DNA from: CAJCIY01 sp036379355
GTDB taxonomy: Bacteria > Actinomycetota > Actinomycetes > Mycobacteriales > CAJCIY01
Reading direction: 5' to 3'
DNA length: 21,578 nt
Assembly: GCA_036379355.1 (NCBI GenBank)
Contig: DASVGV010000069.1
Location: 1-21,578 of the forward strand
A model generated the notes under the pieces. The model was given only the letters and a program-made list of their open reading frames with translations. It was not told the DNA's origin and made no database searches. Below, in pieces: positions 7,111 to 14,485 of this stretch. Numbering within the stretch: the first letter of the stretch is position 1; every line of letters begins with the position of its first letter. A program made the position numbers and the translations under genes.

Positions 7111-8222
7111 GGATCGGACTGGTCTGCCCGTACGTCTGGGACGTGCCGGGGGGCGTGCAGGCACACGTCCGGGACCTCGCCGAGACGCTGCTCGACTTCG
7201 GCCACCACGTCTCGGTTCTCACCCCGGCCGAGGACGACGACGAGCTCCCCGCCTACTGCGTCTCCGCCGGGCGGCCGGTGCCGATCCCGTACAACGGCTC
7301 GGTCGCCCGGCTGCTGCTCGGGCCGGTGAGCGCCGGCCGGACCCGCCGCTGGCAACGATCGGGCGGGTTCGACCTGCTGCACGTCCACGAGCCGGTGGCG
7401 CCGAGCGTGTCGCTCATCGCGTGCTACTGGGCGGAGATCCCGGTCGTCGGCACCTTCCACACCAACCACACCCGGTCCCGGGCGATGGTCGCCTTCGAGC
7501 CGTTCTTCATCCCGGCGCTGGAGAAGGTGCGCGGCCGGATCGCGGTGAGCGAAGCGGCCCGGCGGACGACGGTGGAGCACCTCGGCGGCGACGCGGTGCT
7601 GATCCCGAACGGCGTGGCCATCGACCACTTCGCCCACGCGCCGGTGCTGCCCGGCCACCCCGACGGGCGCACCCTCGGCTTCGTCGGGCGCATCGACGAG
7701 CCGCGCAAGGGACTCGACGTGCTCCTCGCAGCCCTGCGCCGCCTCCCGTCCGACATCCGTCTCCTCGTCGCCGGACCCGGTGAGGCCTCACTGCCGCGGG
7801 GCCTCGCGGGCCGCGTGGACCTGCTGGGGCAGGTCGACGAGGACGCCAAGGCATCGCTGCTGCGGTCGGTCGACCTGTACGTCGCGCCGAATGTCGGCGG
7901 GGAGAGCTTCGGCATCGTCCTGCTGGAGGCGATGGCGGCCGGCGCACCCATCGTGGCGAGCGATCTCGACGCGTTCGCCAGGGTGCTCGACCACGGCCGC
8001 TGCGGACACCTGTTCCCGACCGGCGACCCGGCCGCCCTCGCGCGCAGCATCGCCGACCTGCTGGCCGATCCGGCGAGCCGGTCGGCGCTGGCGTCGGCTG
8101 CCGGCGAGGCGGTCCGCGCGTACGACTGGCCGGTCGTGGCCCGTCGCGTCGTGGACGTCTACGAGGCGGTCCTCGAGACCCGGCTCGGCGAGCCGCCCGA
8201 CGAGCGGGCCGGACCGTCGTGA
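7107..8222 (+). CDS. pimA: Phosphatidylinositol alpha-mannosyltransferase
   Basis: A 371-residue GT-B glycosyltransferase of family GT4 that adds the first mannose from GDP-mannose to the 2-position of phosphatidylinositol on the cytoplasmic membrane face. It aligns closely from memory with M. smegmatis PimA: the start MRIGLVCPY, the glycine loop VPGGVQ (13-18), VPIPYNGSVARL, the key His118 in GTFHT, the donor-site DEPRKG (197-202), and the retaining-GT E-x7-E pair Glu266/Glu274 in GGESFGIVLLEAMAAG. The ATG overlaps the patA stop (ATGA), and its stop overlaps the next gene's GTG (GTGA). The C-terminus is shorter than some mycobacterial forms. Confidence 0.95.
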   Translation: MRIGLVCPYVWDVPGGVQAHVRDLAETLLDFGHHVSVLTPAEDDDELPAYCVSAGRPVPIPYNGSVARLLLGPVSAGRTRRWQRSGGFDLLHVHEPVAPSVSLIACYWAEIPVVGTFHTNHTRSRAMVAFEPFFIPALEKVRGRIAVSEAARRTTVEHLGGDAVLIPNGVAIDHFAHAPVLPGHPDGRTLGFVGRIDEPRKGLDVLLAALRRLPSDIRLLVAGPGEASLPRGLAGRVDLLGQVDEDAKASLLRSVDLYVAPNVGGESFGIVLLEAMAAGAPIVASDLDAFARVLDHGRCGHLFPTGDPAALARSIADLLADPASRSALASAAGEAVRAYDWPVVARRVVDVYEAVLETRLGEPPDERAGPS

Positions 8223-8761
8223 CCGGGCTCGTCGTCGCGATCGTCGTCGTCGCGACCGTGGCGGTCCTCCTCGTCTACCTCGTCTGGCTCGGGGGGCGGC
8301 ACGACCGGCTCACCGCCCGTACCGACGGTGCCTGGGCGGCCCTCGACGCCCAACTTGTCCGGCGAGCCGCGGCAGCGCGCGCCCTCGCCCTGGTACGGGG
8401 AGACGCGGCGGTGGTCGAGGCGGCGGAGATCGTCCTCACCGACGCCGGCCACTCCGCGCCGTCCGACGAGCGGCAGGACGCGGAGAACGCTCTCGGGCGG
8501 GCCCTGCGCGGCGCCGGGTACGAGTCGCTGGACCCGGCCGCCGGCCCCACCCCGCTGTCCGAGCTTCGAAGCTCCGCGCAGCGGGTGCTGCTCGCACGGC
8601 AGTTCCACAACGACGCGGTACGCGACCTGATGGCGCTGCGGCACCGTCCGGCGGCGCGGCTGGCCCGGTGGGGGCGAGGGGGCACGCAGCGTTACTTCGA
8701 GATCGACGACACGGTGCTGACCGGCGTGGTGCGCAGTGGCACGCCGGGCTCGGGCACCTAG
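8219..8761 (+). CDS. LemA-like single-pass membrane protein
   Basis: A 180-residue protein with an N-terminal transmembrane segment (about residues 3-24), then a helical soluble part. Features of the LemA family are visible: a pattern like AWAALDAQLVRRAAAARAL (about 38-56), and a late QFHNDAVRDLMALRHRPAARLARW followed by FEIDD. LemA proteins have no settled function. The GTG at 8219 overlaps the pimA stop (GTGA), so it is the last member of the overlapping PIM cluster; in M. tuberculosis I recall a different (Nudix-type) gene here. Its TAG stop lies inside the putative -10 box of the next gene. The family call is by pattern only and could be wrong. Confidence 0.6.
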   Translation: MTGLVVAIVVVATVAVLLVYLVWLGGRHDRLTARTDGAWAALDAQLVRRAAAARALALVRGDAAVVEAAEIVLTDAGHSAPSDERQDAENALGRALRGAGYESLDPAAGPTPLSELRSSAQRVLLARQFHNDAVRDLMALRHRPAARLARWGRGGTQRYFEIDDTVLTGVVRSGTPGSGT

Positions 8762-8764
8762 CCT
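8759..8764 (+). promoter_or_regulatory. Putative -10 box of the DUF3048 gene, leaderless type
   Basis: TAGCCT ends 6 bases before the ATG at 8771, and its first three bases are the stop codon of the LemA-like gene. The spacing would start transcription at about the start codon. No ribosome site precedes the ATG. Confidence 0.4.
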
Positions 8765-8770
8765 GGCCGG

Positions 8771-9793
8771 ATGTCCCTGCCGGCCGCCGTACGCCGTGTG
8801 ACGGTGGCCTTCGTGGCGGCCGGCGTCGTCGCCGCGTGCGGGGGCAGAACCGTGACGCCGGCGAGTCCGCCGGCGCCGCACTCCTCGTCGACTCCGGCTC
8901 CGAGTCCCGTACCGACCCTGCTCTCGCCGCTCACCGGCCTGCCCGTCGCAGCCCTCGGCCCGGTCGTCGCGGTCAAGATCGACAACGTCGGCGACGTCGG
9001 GCAGACCGGCCTGGACGCGACCGACGTGGTGTACGCCGAGGAGGTCGAGGGCGGCCTCACGCGCCTGCTGGCGCTGTTCTCCTCCACGACACCCACCGCG
9101 GCCGGGCCGGTGCGGTCCGCGCGGGAGAGCGACCTGGAGGTGCTCGGCCCCTACGGCAAGGTCGCCTTCGCGTTCTCCGGCGCCAACGCCGGCGTGCTGC
9201 GCGAGATCCGCCGGGCGAACGTCGTCGACGACTCGTACGACACCGTGACCGGGGCGTACTCGATGGACCGGCAGCGACCGGCGCCGTACGAGTTCCTGGT
9301 GAACGTGCGGAAGCTCGCGGCCCAGCACCCCGGGGCGGCTGCGACGGACGTCGGCTTCCGGTTCTCGGCAGCGCCGCCGGCGCAGGCCGGCAACGCCGCG
9401 CCGGGGCCGGCGCAGCACCTCACCGTGCGCTTCCCCGGCACCACGCTGTCGGCGACCTACGCCGACGGGCGCTATGCGATCTCCCGCAACGGTCGTCCGC
9501 TCACCACCGACCGGCAGCCGGTCACGGCGACGAACATCCTGCTGCAGACCGTGACCGTGCGATCGAGCCGGTACGTCGACCACAACGGCGCCCGGACGCC
9601 GTACTCGGTCACCGTCGGCCACGGCCACGCGTCGGTGCTGCGCGGGGGGCTGCGCTACGACGGCACATGGTCGCGGCCCAGCCAGACCGCGCCGACCACC
9701 TGGACGGCCTCGGGCGGCGGCGCGTTGGCCCTCGTACCGGGCCGTACCTGGGTGATCCTCGTTCCCGCCGGCGCCCCCGTCGCGACCTCCTGA
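8771..9793 (+). CDS. DUF3048-domain lipoprotein (YerB-like)
   Basis: A 340-residue exported lipoprotein. The signal peptide (MSLPAAVRRVTVAFVAAGVVAAC) ends in a lipobox VAAC, with the lipidated Cys23. A Ser/Pro/Thr-rich linker follows to about residue 50. The DUF3048 N-terminal domain then shows its hallmarks: SPLTGLP, VAVKIDNV, GLDATDVVYAEEVEGGLTRLLALF and GPVRSARESDLE. The second half (about 215-335) fits the DUF3048 C-terminal domain. The B. subtilis relative YerB has no established biochemical role. It is located outside the membrane, facing the cell wall. The gene directly follows the LemA-like gene and may have its own promoter. The DUF assignment is fairly certain, the function unknown. 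Confidence 0.85.
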   Translation: MSLPAAVRRVTVAFVAAGVVAACGGRTVTPASPPAPHSSSTPAPSPVPTLLSPLTGLPVAALGPVVAVKIDNVGDVGQTGLDATDVVYAEEVEGGLTRLLALFSSTTPTAAGPVRSARESDLEVLGPYGKVAFAFSGANAGVLREIRRANVVDDSYDTVTGAYSMDRQRPAPYEFLVNVRKLAAQHPGAAATDVGFRFSAAPPAQAGNAAPGPAQHLTVRFPGTTLSATYADGRYAISRNGRPLTTDRQPVTATNILLQTVTVRSSRYVDHNGARTPYSVTVGHGHASVLRGGLRYDGTWSRPSQTAPTTWTASGGGALALVPGRTWVILVPAGAPVATS

Positions 9794-9816
9794 CCGCCGG
9801 CCCCCACCCTCGCTTC

Positions 9817-9881
9817 CCGCCGAGATGCGGCTCTTCGCCGCATCTCGTGGAGCCCGGCGTGCTTTTGCCGCATCTCGGCGG
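9817..9881. repeat. Three-arm inverted repeat between the DUF3048 gene and pdxS
   Basis: Arm 1, CCGCCGAGATGCGGC (9817-9831), can pair over 10 bases with arm 2, CCGCATCTCG (9838-9847, 7-base loop). It can instead pair over all 15 bases with arm 3, GCCGCATCTCGGCGG (9867-9881). Only one pairing can form at a time. TTTT at 9863-9866 precedes arm 3. The element could be a terminator for the upstream gene, a two-state leader element, or a dispersed palindromic repeat. It ends about 36 bases before the pdxS promoter box, so it is probably upstream of pdxS transcription. Confidence 0.6.
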
Positions 9882-9894
9882 TTCGCGTCGCGCT

Positions 9895-9923
9895 GTGAAC
9901 CTGCTGGCGCACGTCGGTAGAAT
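9895..9923 (+). promoter_or_regulatory. Putative pdxS promoter, leaderless type
   Basis: A -10 box TAGAAT (9918-9923) lies exactly 7 bases before GTG 9931, and a possible -35 box GTGAAC (9895-9900) lies 17 bases upstream of it. This spacing places the transcript start at the start codon. GGGAG at 9926-9930 is too close to the GTG to serve as a normal ribosome site. Confidence 0.55.
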
Positions 9924-9930
9924 CGGGAGC

Positions 9931-10836
9931 GTGAGCGAGCACAGCGACACCACCCCCCGTACCGGCACCGACCGCGTGAAGCGCGGCATGGCCGAGATGC
10001 TCAAGGGCGGCGTGATCATGGACGTCGTCACGCCCGAGCAGGCGGTGATCGCCGAGCAGGCGGGCGCGGTCGCGGTCATGGCGCTCGAGCGCGTGCCCGC
10101 CGACATTCGCGCCGAGGGCGGCGTCTCGCGCATGTCCGACCCCGACATGATCGACGGGATCATCGCTGCGGTCTCGATCCCGGTCATGGCCAAGGCGCGC
10201 ATCGGGCACTTCGTCGAGGCCCAGGTCCTGCAGTCGCTCGGAGTCGACTACATCGACGAGTCCGAGGTGCTCACGCCCGCCGACTACACCCACCACATCG
10301 ACAAGTGGGCGTTCACCGTCCCCTTCGTCTGCGGTGCGACCAACCTCGGGGAGGCGCTCCGGCGCATCTCCGAGGGCGCGGCGATGATCCGCTCCAAGGG
10401 CGAGGCCGGCACCGGTGACGTGTCGAACGCCACCACGCACATGCGCCAGATCCGCGCCGAGATCAACCGCCTGCGGTCGATGTCGACCGACGAGCTGTAC
10501 GTCGCGGCCAAGGAGCTGCAGGCCCCGTACGCCCTGGTGGAGGAGGTCGCGCGCACCGGCGCGCTGCCGGTGGTGCTGTTCACCGCGGGCGGCATCGCGA
10601 CGCCCGCGGACGCGGCGATGATGATGCAGCTGGGCGCCGACGGCGTCTTCGTGGGCTCGGGCATCTTCAAGTCCGGCAACCCTCAGCGGCGGGCCGAGGC
10701 CATCGTGCAGGCGACGACGTTCCACGACGACCCGGACATCATCGCCAAGGTCAGCCGCGGTCTCGGCGAGGCGATGGTGGGCATCAACGTCGAGGCGCTA
10801 CCCGAGAGCCACCGGCTGGCGACCCGGGGTTGGTAG
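9931..10836 (+). CDS. pdxS: Pyridoxal 5'-phosphate synthase, PdxS subunit
   Basis: A 301-residue (beta/alpha)8 synthase subunit that makes PLP from ribose 5-phosphate, glyceraldehyde 3-phosphate and ammonia supplied by PdxT. The key residues are in place: Asp31 (IMDVVTPEQA), Lys88 (PVMAKARIGH), which binds the pentose, and Lys156 (IRSKGEAGTG), which carries the later intermediate. The phosphate-binding loops VNSP-type VSNATTHMRQI, FTAGGIATPAD and GSGIFKS are also seen. GTG 9931 is the start: the product begins MSEHSDTTPRTGTDRVKRGMAEMLKGG, close to relatives, and a -10 box lies 7 bases upstream. The frame is open far upstream, but that is other genes read out of frame. It overlaps pdxT by 7 bases. 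Confidence 0.97.
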   Translation: MSEHSDTTPRTGTDRVKRGMAEMLKGGVIMDVVTPEQAVIAEQAGAVAVMALERVPADIRAEGGVSRMSDPDMIDGIIAAVSIPVMAKARIGHFVEAQVLQSLGVDYIDESEVLTPADYTHHIDKWAFTVPFVCGATNLGEALRRISEGAAMIRSKGEAGTGDVSNATTHMRQIRAEINRLRSMSTDELYVAAKELQAPYALVEEVARTGALPVVLFTAGGIATPADAAMMMQLGADGVFVGSGIFKSGNPQRRAEAIVQATTFHDDPDIIAKVSRGLGEAMVGINVEALPESHRLATRGW

Positions 10837-11453
10837 CCGCCGGCTCCCACCCCCTCTCGGTCGGAGTGCTGGCGCTCCAAGGCGACGTTCGCGAGCACCG
10901 GTCGGCACTCGAACGTCTCGGGGTCTCGGCCCACGCGGTACGGCGGCCGGCCGAGCTGGCCACCTGCGACGGGCTCGTCATCCCCGGCGGGGAGTCGACC
11001 ACGATGATCCGGCTGGCGCGGACCGCCGGCCTGCTCGAACCCCTCCGGTCCCGGATCGCCGATGGCCTCCCCACCTACGGCGCGTGCGCCGGCATGATCC
11101 TGCTGTCGCGCGGCGAGGTGATCGACGGCGAGCCGGCCCAGGAGACGTTCGGCGGCCTCGACATCACCGTGCGCCGCAACGCCTTCGGCCGGCAGGTCGA
11201 GTCCTTCGAGTCGGCCGTGGACATGGCCGGCATCGGTCCGGTGCACGGGGTGTTCATCCGCGCGCCGTGGGTGGAGGAGATCGGCCCCGACGTCGAGGTG
11301 CTCGCGCGGGTGGGTCCGGGCGACCCGGGCGCCGGTAGAATCGTCGCCGTACGCCAGGGGGCCGTGCTCGCCACCTCCTTCCACCCTGAGCTGACCGGCG
11401 ACGCCCGGGTACACGCCCTGTTCCTCGAGATGGTCGCGGCAGCGGCCTCGTGA
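10830..11453 (+). CDS. pdxT: Pyridoxal 5'-phosphate synthase, glutaminase subunit PdxT
   Basis: A 207-residue class I glutamine amidotransferase that releases ammonia for PdxS. The nucleophile is Cys86 (YGACAGM), with His185 and Glu187 in SFHPELTG completing the triad; the oxyanion motif is IPGGEST (51-57). The family stretches VLALQGD and TVRRNAFGRQVESF are conserved. The start is a rare TTG at 10830, inside the last codons of pdxS and preceded by GGGG; the next in-frame candidate, GTG 10866, would cut into the first beta-strand, so TTG is preferred. The 7-base overlap suggests equal synthesis of the two subunits. In M. tuberculosis a tesB-like gene lies between these two genes; here they are adjacent. 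Confidence 0.93.
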   Translation: MVAAGSHPLSVGVLALQGDVREHRSALERLGVSAHAVRRPAELATCDGLVIPGGESTTMIRLARTAGLLEPLRSRIADGLPTYGACAGMILLSRGEVIDGEPAQETFGGLDITVRRNAFGRQVESFESAVDMAGIGPVHGVFIRAPWVEEIGPDVEVLARVGPGDPGAGRIVAVRQGAVLATSFHPELTGDARVHALFLEMVAAAAS

Positions 11454-11472
11454 CCGATTCGGGAGGCCTCGC

Positions 11473-12228
11473 GTGAGCGGCCACTCCAAGTGGGCGACGA
11501 CCAAGCACAAGAAGGCGGTCGTCGACGCCAAGCGCGGCAAGCTGTTCGCGAAGCTGATCAAGAACGTCGAGGTGGCGGCCCGCACCGGCGGGGGGGATCC
11601 CGCCGGCAACCCGACGCTGGCCGACGCCATCGCGAAGGCGAAGGGTCAGTCGGTCCCGAACGACAACATCGACCGCGCGGTCAAGCGCGGTTCGGGCGCG
11701 GAGGCCGGGGGAGCGGACTACGAGGCGTTCGCCTACGAGGGCTACGGACCGGCCGGCGTGGCGCTGTACATCGAGTGCCTGTCGGACAACCGCAACCGCG
11801 CGGCCGGAGAGGTACGCACCGCGCTCAGCCGCAACGGCGGCACGCTGGCCGACCCCGGTTCGGTGGCGTACCTCTTCAGCCGGAAGGGTGTTGTCCTGGT
11901 TCCGGCGAACGGGACGACCGAGGACGACGTGCTGCTCGCCGTGCTCGACGCCGGCGCCGAGGAGGTCAACGACGCCGACGGCAGCTTCGAGATCGTCTGC
12001 GAGGCCACCGACCTGGCGGCGGTGCGAACCGCGCTGGTCGACGCCGGGCTGGAGATCGAGTCCGCCGACTCCGCGTGGCTCCCGAGCGTGCAGGTCGAGC
12101 TGGACGCCGACGTCGCCGCCAAGGTCGTCCGCCTGGTCGATGCCCTCGAGGACTGCGACGACGTGCAGAACGTGTGGACCAACGCCGACATGAGCGACGA
12201 GGTCCTCGCCCAGCTCGAGGACGCCTGA
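11473..12228 (+). CDS. yebC: YebC/TACO1-family protein
   Basis: A 251-residue cytoplasmic protein of the YebC/PmpR/TACO1 family. The N-terminal signature SGHSKWATTKHKKAVVDAKRGKLFAKLIKNV is clear, with QSVPNDNIDRAVKRG and YEGYGPAGVALYIECLSDNRNR further on. Members were first described as DNA-binding regulators, and more recent work links the family to translation of difficult stretches such as polyproline. GTG 11473 is well supported: GGGAGG at 11461-11466 sits 6 bases upstream and the product starts MSGHSKW as in all relatives. The gene is 19 bases after pdxT. A hairpin follows it, separating it from ruvC. Confidence 0.95.
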   Translation: MSGHSKWATTKHKKAVVDAKRGKLFAKLIKNVEVAARTGGGDPAGNPTLADAIAKAKGQSVPNDNIDRAVKRGSGAEAGGADYEAFAYEGYGPAGVALYIECLSDNRNRAAGEVRTALSRNGGTLADPGSVAYLFSRKGVVLVPANGTTEDDVLLAVLDAGAEEVNDADGSFEIVCEATDLAAVRTALVDAGLEIESADSAWLPSVQVELDADVAAKVVRLVDALEDCDDVQNVWTNADMSDEVLAQLEDA

Positions 12229-12245
12229 ACCGTCTGGGGATCCGC

Positions 12246-12271
12246 GGGCCGGGGTCGGCGCGCCTCGGCCC
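12246..12271 (+). terminator. Possible terminator hairpin between yebC and ruvC
   Basis: GGGCCGGGG (12246-12254) can pair with CCTCGGCCC (12263-12271) over 9 bases, including one G-U pair, with an 8-base loop. It begins 18 bases after the yebC stop. No T-run follows, so at best it is a U-tract-less terminator of the kind proposed in actinobacteria. Confidence 0.4.
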
Positions 12272-12290
12272 TCGCCGCCGCCCGGCCTCG

Positions 12291-12296
12291 TAGGCT
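12291..12296 (+). promoter_or_regulatory. Putative -10 box for ruvCAB, leaderless type
   Basis: TAGGCT lies exactly 7 bases before GTG 12304, and no ribosome site is visible, so transcription probably starts at the GTG. I see no LexA-type (SOS) palindrome in the 75-base gap. Confidence 0.5.
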
Positions 12297-12303
12297 CGAA
12301 CAC

Positions 12304-12846
12304 GTGTTCGCGGAGCCCGTCCCCCCGCCGCCGCCCGGCGCGCGGCGCGTCCTGGGTGTCGACCCCGGGCTGACCCGCTGCGGCATCGGCGTGGTCGATG
12401 CGCTGCCCGGCGGCCGCCTCGCCCTGGTCGCGGTCGACGTCGTGCGTACCTCCGCCGACGCCGACTTGGCGGACCGGCTGCTGGCGCTCGAGGCCGGCTT
12501 GACCGCTGCGATGTCCGCGGTCCGGCCGGACACGGCCGCGGTCGAGCGGATGTTCAGCCAGCACAACGTCCGGACCGTGATGGGAACGGCCCAGGCCGCG
12601 GCGGTCGCCGTGCTCGTGGCGGGGCGCCTGGGTGTGCCGGTGGCGCTGCACACCCCGTCCGAGGTGAAGGCGTCGGTGACCGGCTCGGGTCGGGCGGACA
12701 AGCAGCAGGTCGGGCTGATGGTCGCCCGGCTGCTCGGACTGACCGCCGTTCCGCGCCCCGCCGACGCCGCCGACGCCCTCGCTCTCGCCATCTGTCATGC
12801 GTGGCGGGGCGCGTCCGCGCGCCGGCGCGAGCTGGCGGCCCGGTGA
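12304..12846 (+). CDS. ruvC: Crossover junction endodeoxyribonuclease RuvC
   Basis: A 180-residue Holliday-junction resolvase that cuts four-way junctions as a dimer within the RuvABC complex. The four acidic metal ligands are present: Asp20 (LGVDPGLTRCG), Glu81 (AVERMF) and Asp154/Asp157 (PADAADALALAICH). The catalytic fold is RNase H-like and the length is normal. The N-terminus carries a short Pro-rich extension (EPVPPPPPGARR) before the first strand. GTG 12304 is the only reasonable start and is preceded by TAGGCT at leaderless spacing. Its stop overlaps the ruvA GTG as GTGA. Confidence 0.95.
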   Translation: MFAEPVPPPPPGARRVLGVDPGLTRCGIGVVDALPGGRLALVAVDVVRTSADADLADRLLALEAGLTAAMSAVRPDTAAVERMFSQHNVRTVMGTAQAAAVAVLVAGRLGVPVALHTPSEVKASVTGSGRADKQQVGLMVARLLGLTAVPRPADAADALALAICHAWRGASARRRELAAR

Positions 12847-13430
12847 TCGCCCAGATCACGGGCAGCGTCGAGGCGCTCGCTCCCGACAGTGCCGTCATCG
12901 CGGTCGCCGGTGTCGGGCTGCTCGTGCAGTGCACCCCCGACACGCTCGCCGGGCTGCGGCCCGGCGCGGTGGTCACGCTCGCGACGGCGCTCGTCGTCCG
13001 CGAGGACAGCCTGACGCTGTACGGCTTCGCCACCGCGGACGAGCGGGCTGTGTTCGAGTCGCTCCAGACCGCCACCGGTGTCGGCCCGCGGCTCGCGCAG
13101 GCCGTCCTCGCGGTGCACCGGCCCGATGCCGTCCGCCGCGCCGTCGCCGACGAGGACGTCGCCGCGCTGTGCGCCGTTCCCGGTGTCGGCCGCAAGGTCG
13201 CGCAGCGCCTCATCCTCGAGCTGCGCGACCGGCTCGGGCCGCCCGAAGGAGCCCCCGAGCCGGCGCCTGCGGCCGCGTCCGGGACGGACGAGGCCCGGTC
13301 CGGGCTCCTGTCCCTCGGGTACGGCGCGCGCGAGGCCGACGCAGCGCTCGCCGCCGTCGGGGACGGCGTCGACCCTGCCGACACGCCGGCGGTGCTGCGC
13401 GCGGCACTCGCCCAGCTGAGGCGTACGTGA
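12843..13430 (+). CDS. ruvA: Holliday junction helicase subunit RuvA
   Basis: A 195-residue protein forming tetramers that hold the four-way junction and load RuvB. Domain I (1-62) begins MIAQITGSVEAL and has the conserved REDSLTLYGF. Domain II has two helix-hairpin-helix motifs, TGVGPRLA (78-85) and PGVGRKVA (113-120), that grip the DNA backbone. A flexible Pro/Ala linker (about 132-146) leads to domain III (about 147-195, LLSLGYGAREADAALAAV), which contacts RuvB. GTG 12843 overlaps the ruvC stop by 4 bases; a longer reading from 12801 would lie inside ruvC and lacks family similarity. The stop overlaps ruvB by 4 bases. Confidence 0.95.
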   Translation: MIAQITGSVEALAPDSAVIAVAGVGLLVQCTPDTLAGLRPGAVVTLATALVVREDSLTLYGFATADERAVFESLQTATGVGPRLAQAVLAVHRPDAVRRAVADEDVAALCAVPGVGRKVAQRLILELRDRLGPPEGAPEPAPAAASGTDEARSGLLSLGYGAREADAALAAVGDGVDPADTPAVLRAALAQLRRT

Positions 13431-14458
13431 GCGCCGACGACAGCCTGTCGGTGACGGCGCTACCCGAGGACGGCGAGCAGGAGGCGCGGCTGCGCCCCCG
13501 AACCCTCGGCGAGTTCGTCGCGCAGCAGCGGGTCCGCGAGCAGCTCCAGCTGGTGCTCGCGGGTGCGGAGGCACGCCATCAGGCGCCCGACCACATCCTG
13601 CTGTCCGGTGCCCCGGGGCTCGGCAAGACGACGCTCGCCATGATCGTCGCCGCGGAGCGCGGGGTCGGGCTGCGGCTCACCAGCGGCCCGGCGGTCGAGC
13701 GGGCCGGCGACCTGGCCGCCACGCTCCTCGACCTGGAGCCGGGCGAGGTGCTGTTCATCGACGAGATCCACCGCATGGCGCGGCCCGCCGAGGAGCTGCT
13801 GTACCTCGCGATGGAGGACTTCCGCGTCGACGTCGTCGTCGGCAAGGGTCCGGGTGCCCGGTCGGTCCCCATGGACCTGCACCCCTTCACGCTCGTCGGC
13901 GCGACGACCCGCGCCGGGCTGCTCACCAACCCGCTGCGCGACCGGTTCGGGTTCACCGCCCACCTCGACTTCTACGCGCCGGACGAGCTGGCCGAGATCC
14001 TGCGCCGCGCGGCGGACCGGCTCGCGGTTCCCCTCGACCCGGATGCCGCCGCCGAGATCTCCGGGCGGTCGCGCGGTACGCCGCGGGTGGCGCTGCGGCT
14101 GCTGCGCCGAGTGCGCGACTGGGCCGACGCGCGGGGGAGCGGCACCGTCGACCTGGCCGCGGCGCAGGCCGCTCTCGAGCTGTTCGACGTCGACGAGCTC
14201 GGGCTCGACCGGCTCGACCGGGCCGTCCTCGAGGCCCTCGTGCTGCGGTTCTCCGGCGGGCCGGTCGGGCTGTCCACGCTGGCGATCGCGGTCGCCGAGG
14301 AGCCGGAGACGGTCGAGGAGGTCGCCGAACCGTTCCTGGTACGGGCCGGCCTGCTGGCCCGTACGCCCAAGGGACGGGTGGCGACGCCCGCTGGATTCGC
14401 ACATCTGGGCGTGACGCCACCCGCGCGGAGCGGCACCGTGCCGCTGTTCGACGCCTGA
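13427..14458 (+). CDS. ruvB: Holliday junction helicase ATPase subunit RuvB
   Basis: A 343-residue AAA+ motor that drives branch migration as hexamers flanking RuvA. Seen are Walker A GAPGLGKTT (61-69), Walker B LFIDEIHR (109-116), sensor 1 GATTRAG (158-164), the arginine-finger stretch NPLRDRFG (near 168-175), and the sensor 2 region RSRGTPRVALRLLRRVRD. The C-terminal winged helix ends with ARTPKGRVATPAGFAHLG. Two deviations from the consensus I remember are GAPGLGKTT for GPPGLGKTT and Leu in place of Asn in RxANRLLRR; both look tolerable. GTG 13427 overlaps the ruvA stop (GTGA), so ruvC, ruvA and ruvB form a tightly coupled operon. Confidence 0.95.
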   Translation: MSADDSLSVTALPEDGEQEARLRPRTLGEFVAQQRVREQLQLVLAGAEARHQAPDHILLSGAPGLGKTTLAMIVAAERGVGLRLTSGPAVERAGDLAATLLDLEPGEVLFIDEIHRMARPAEELLYLAMEDFRVDVVVGKGPGARSVPMDLHPFTLVGATTRAGLLTNPLRDRFGFTAHLDFYAPDELAEILRRAADRLAVPLDPDAAAEISGRSRGTPRVALRLLRRVRDWADARGSGTVDLAAAQAALELFDVDELGLDRLDRAVLEALVLRFSGGPVGLSTLAIAVAEEPETVEEVAEPFLVRAGLLARTPKGRVATPAGFAHLGVTPPARSGTVPLFDA

Positions 14459-14485
14459 ACGGGCGCCGCCGGCCGTCTCCCCGAC

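Noticed and set aside
7780..9930. A large protein fused upstream of pdxS in the same frame
   Set aside because: The frame is open only because stops are rare in GC-rich DNA. The upstream part is Arg/Pro/Ala-rich and overlaps pimA, the LemA-like gene and the DUF3048 gene. PdxS is complete from GTG 9931.
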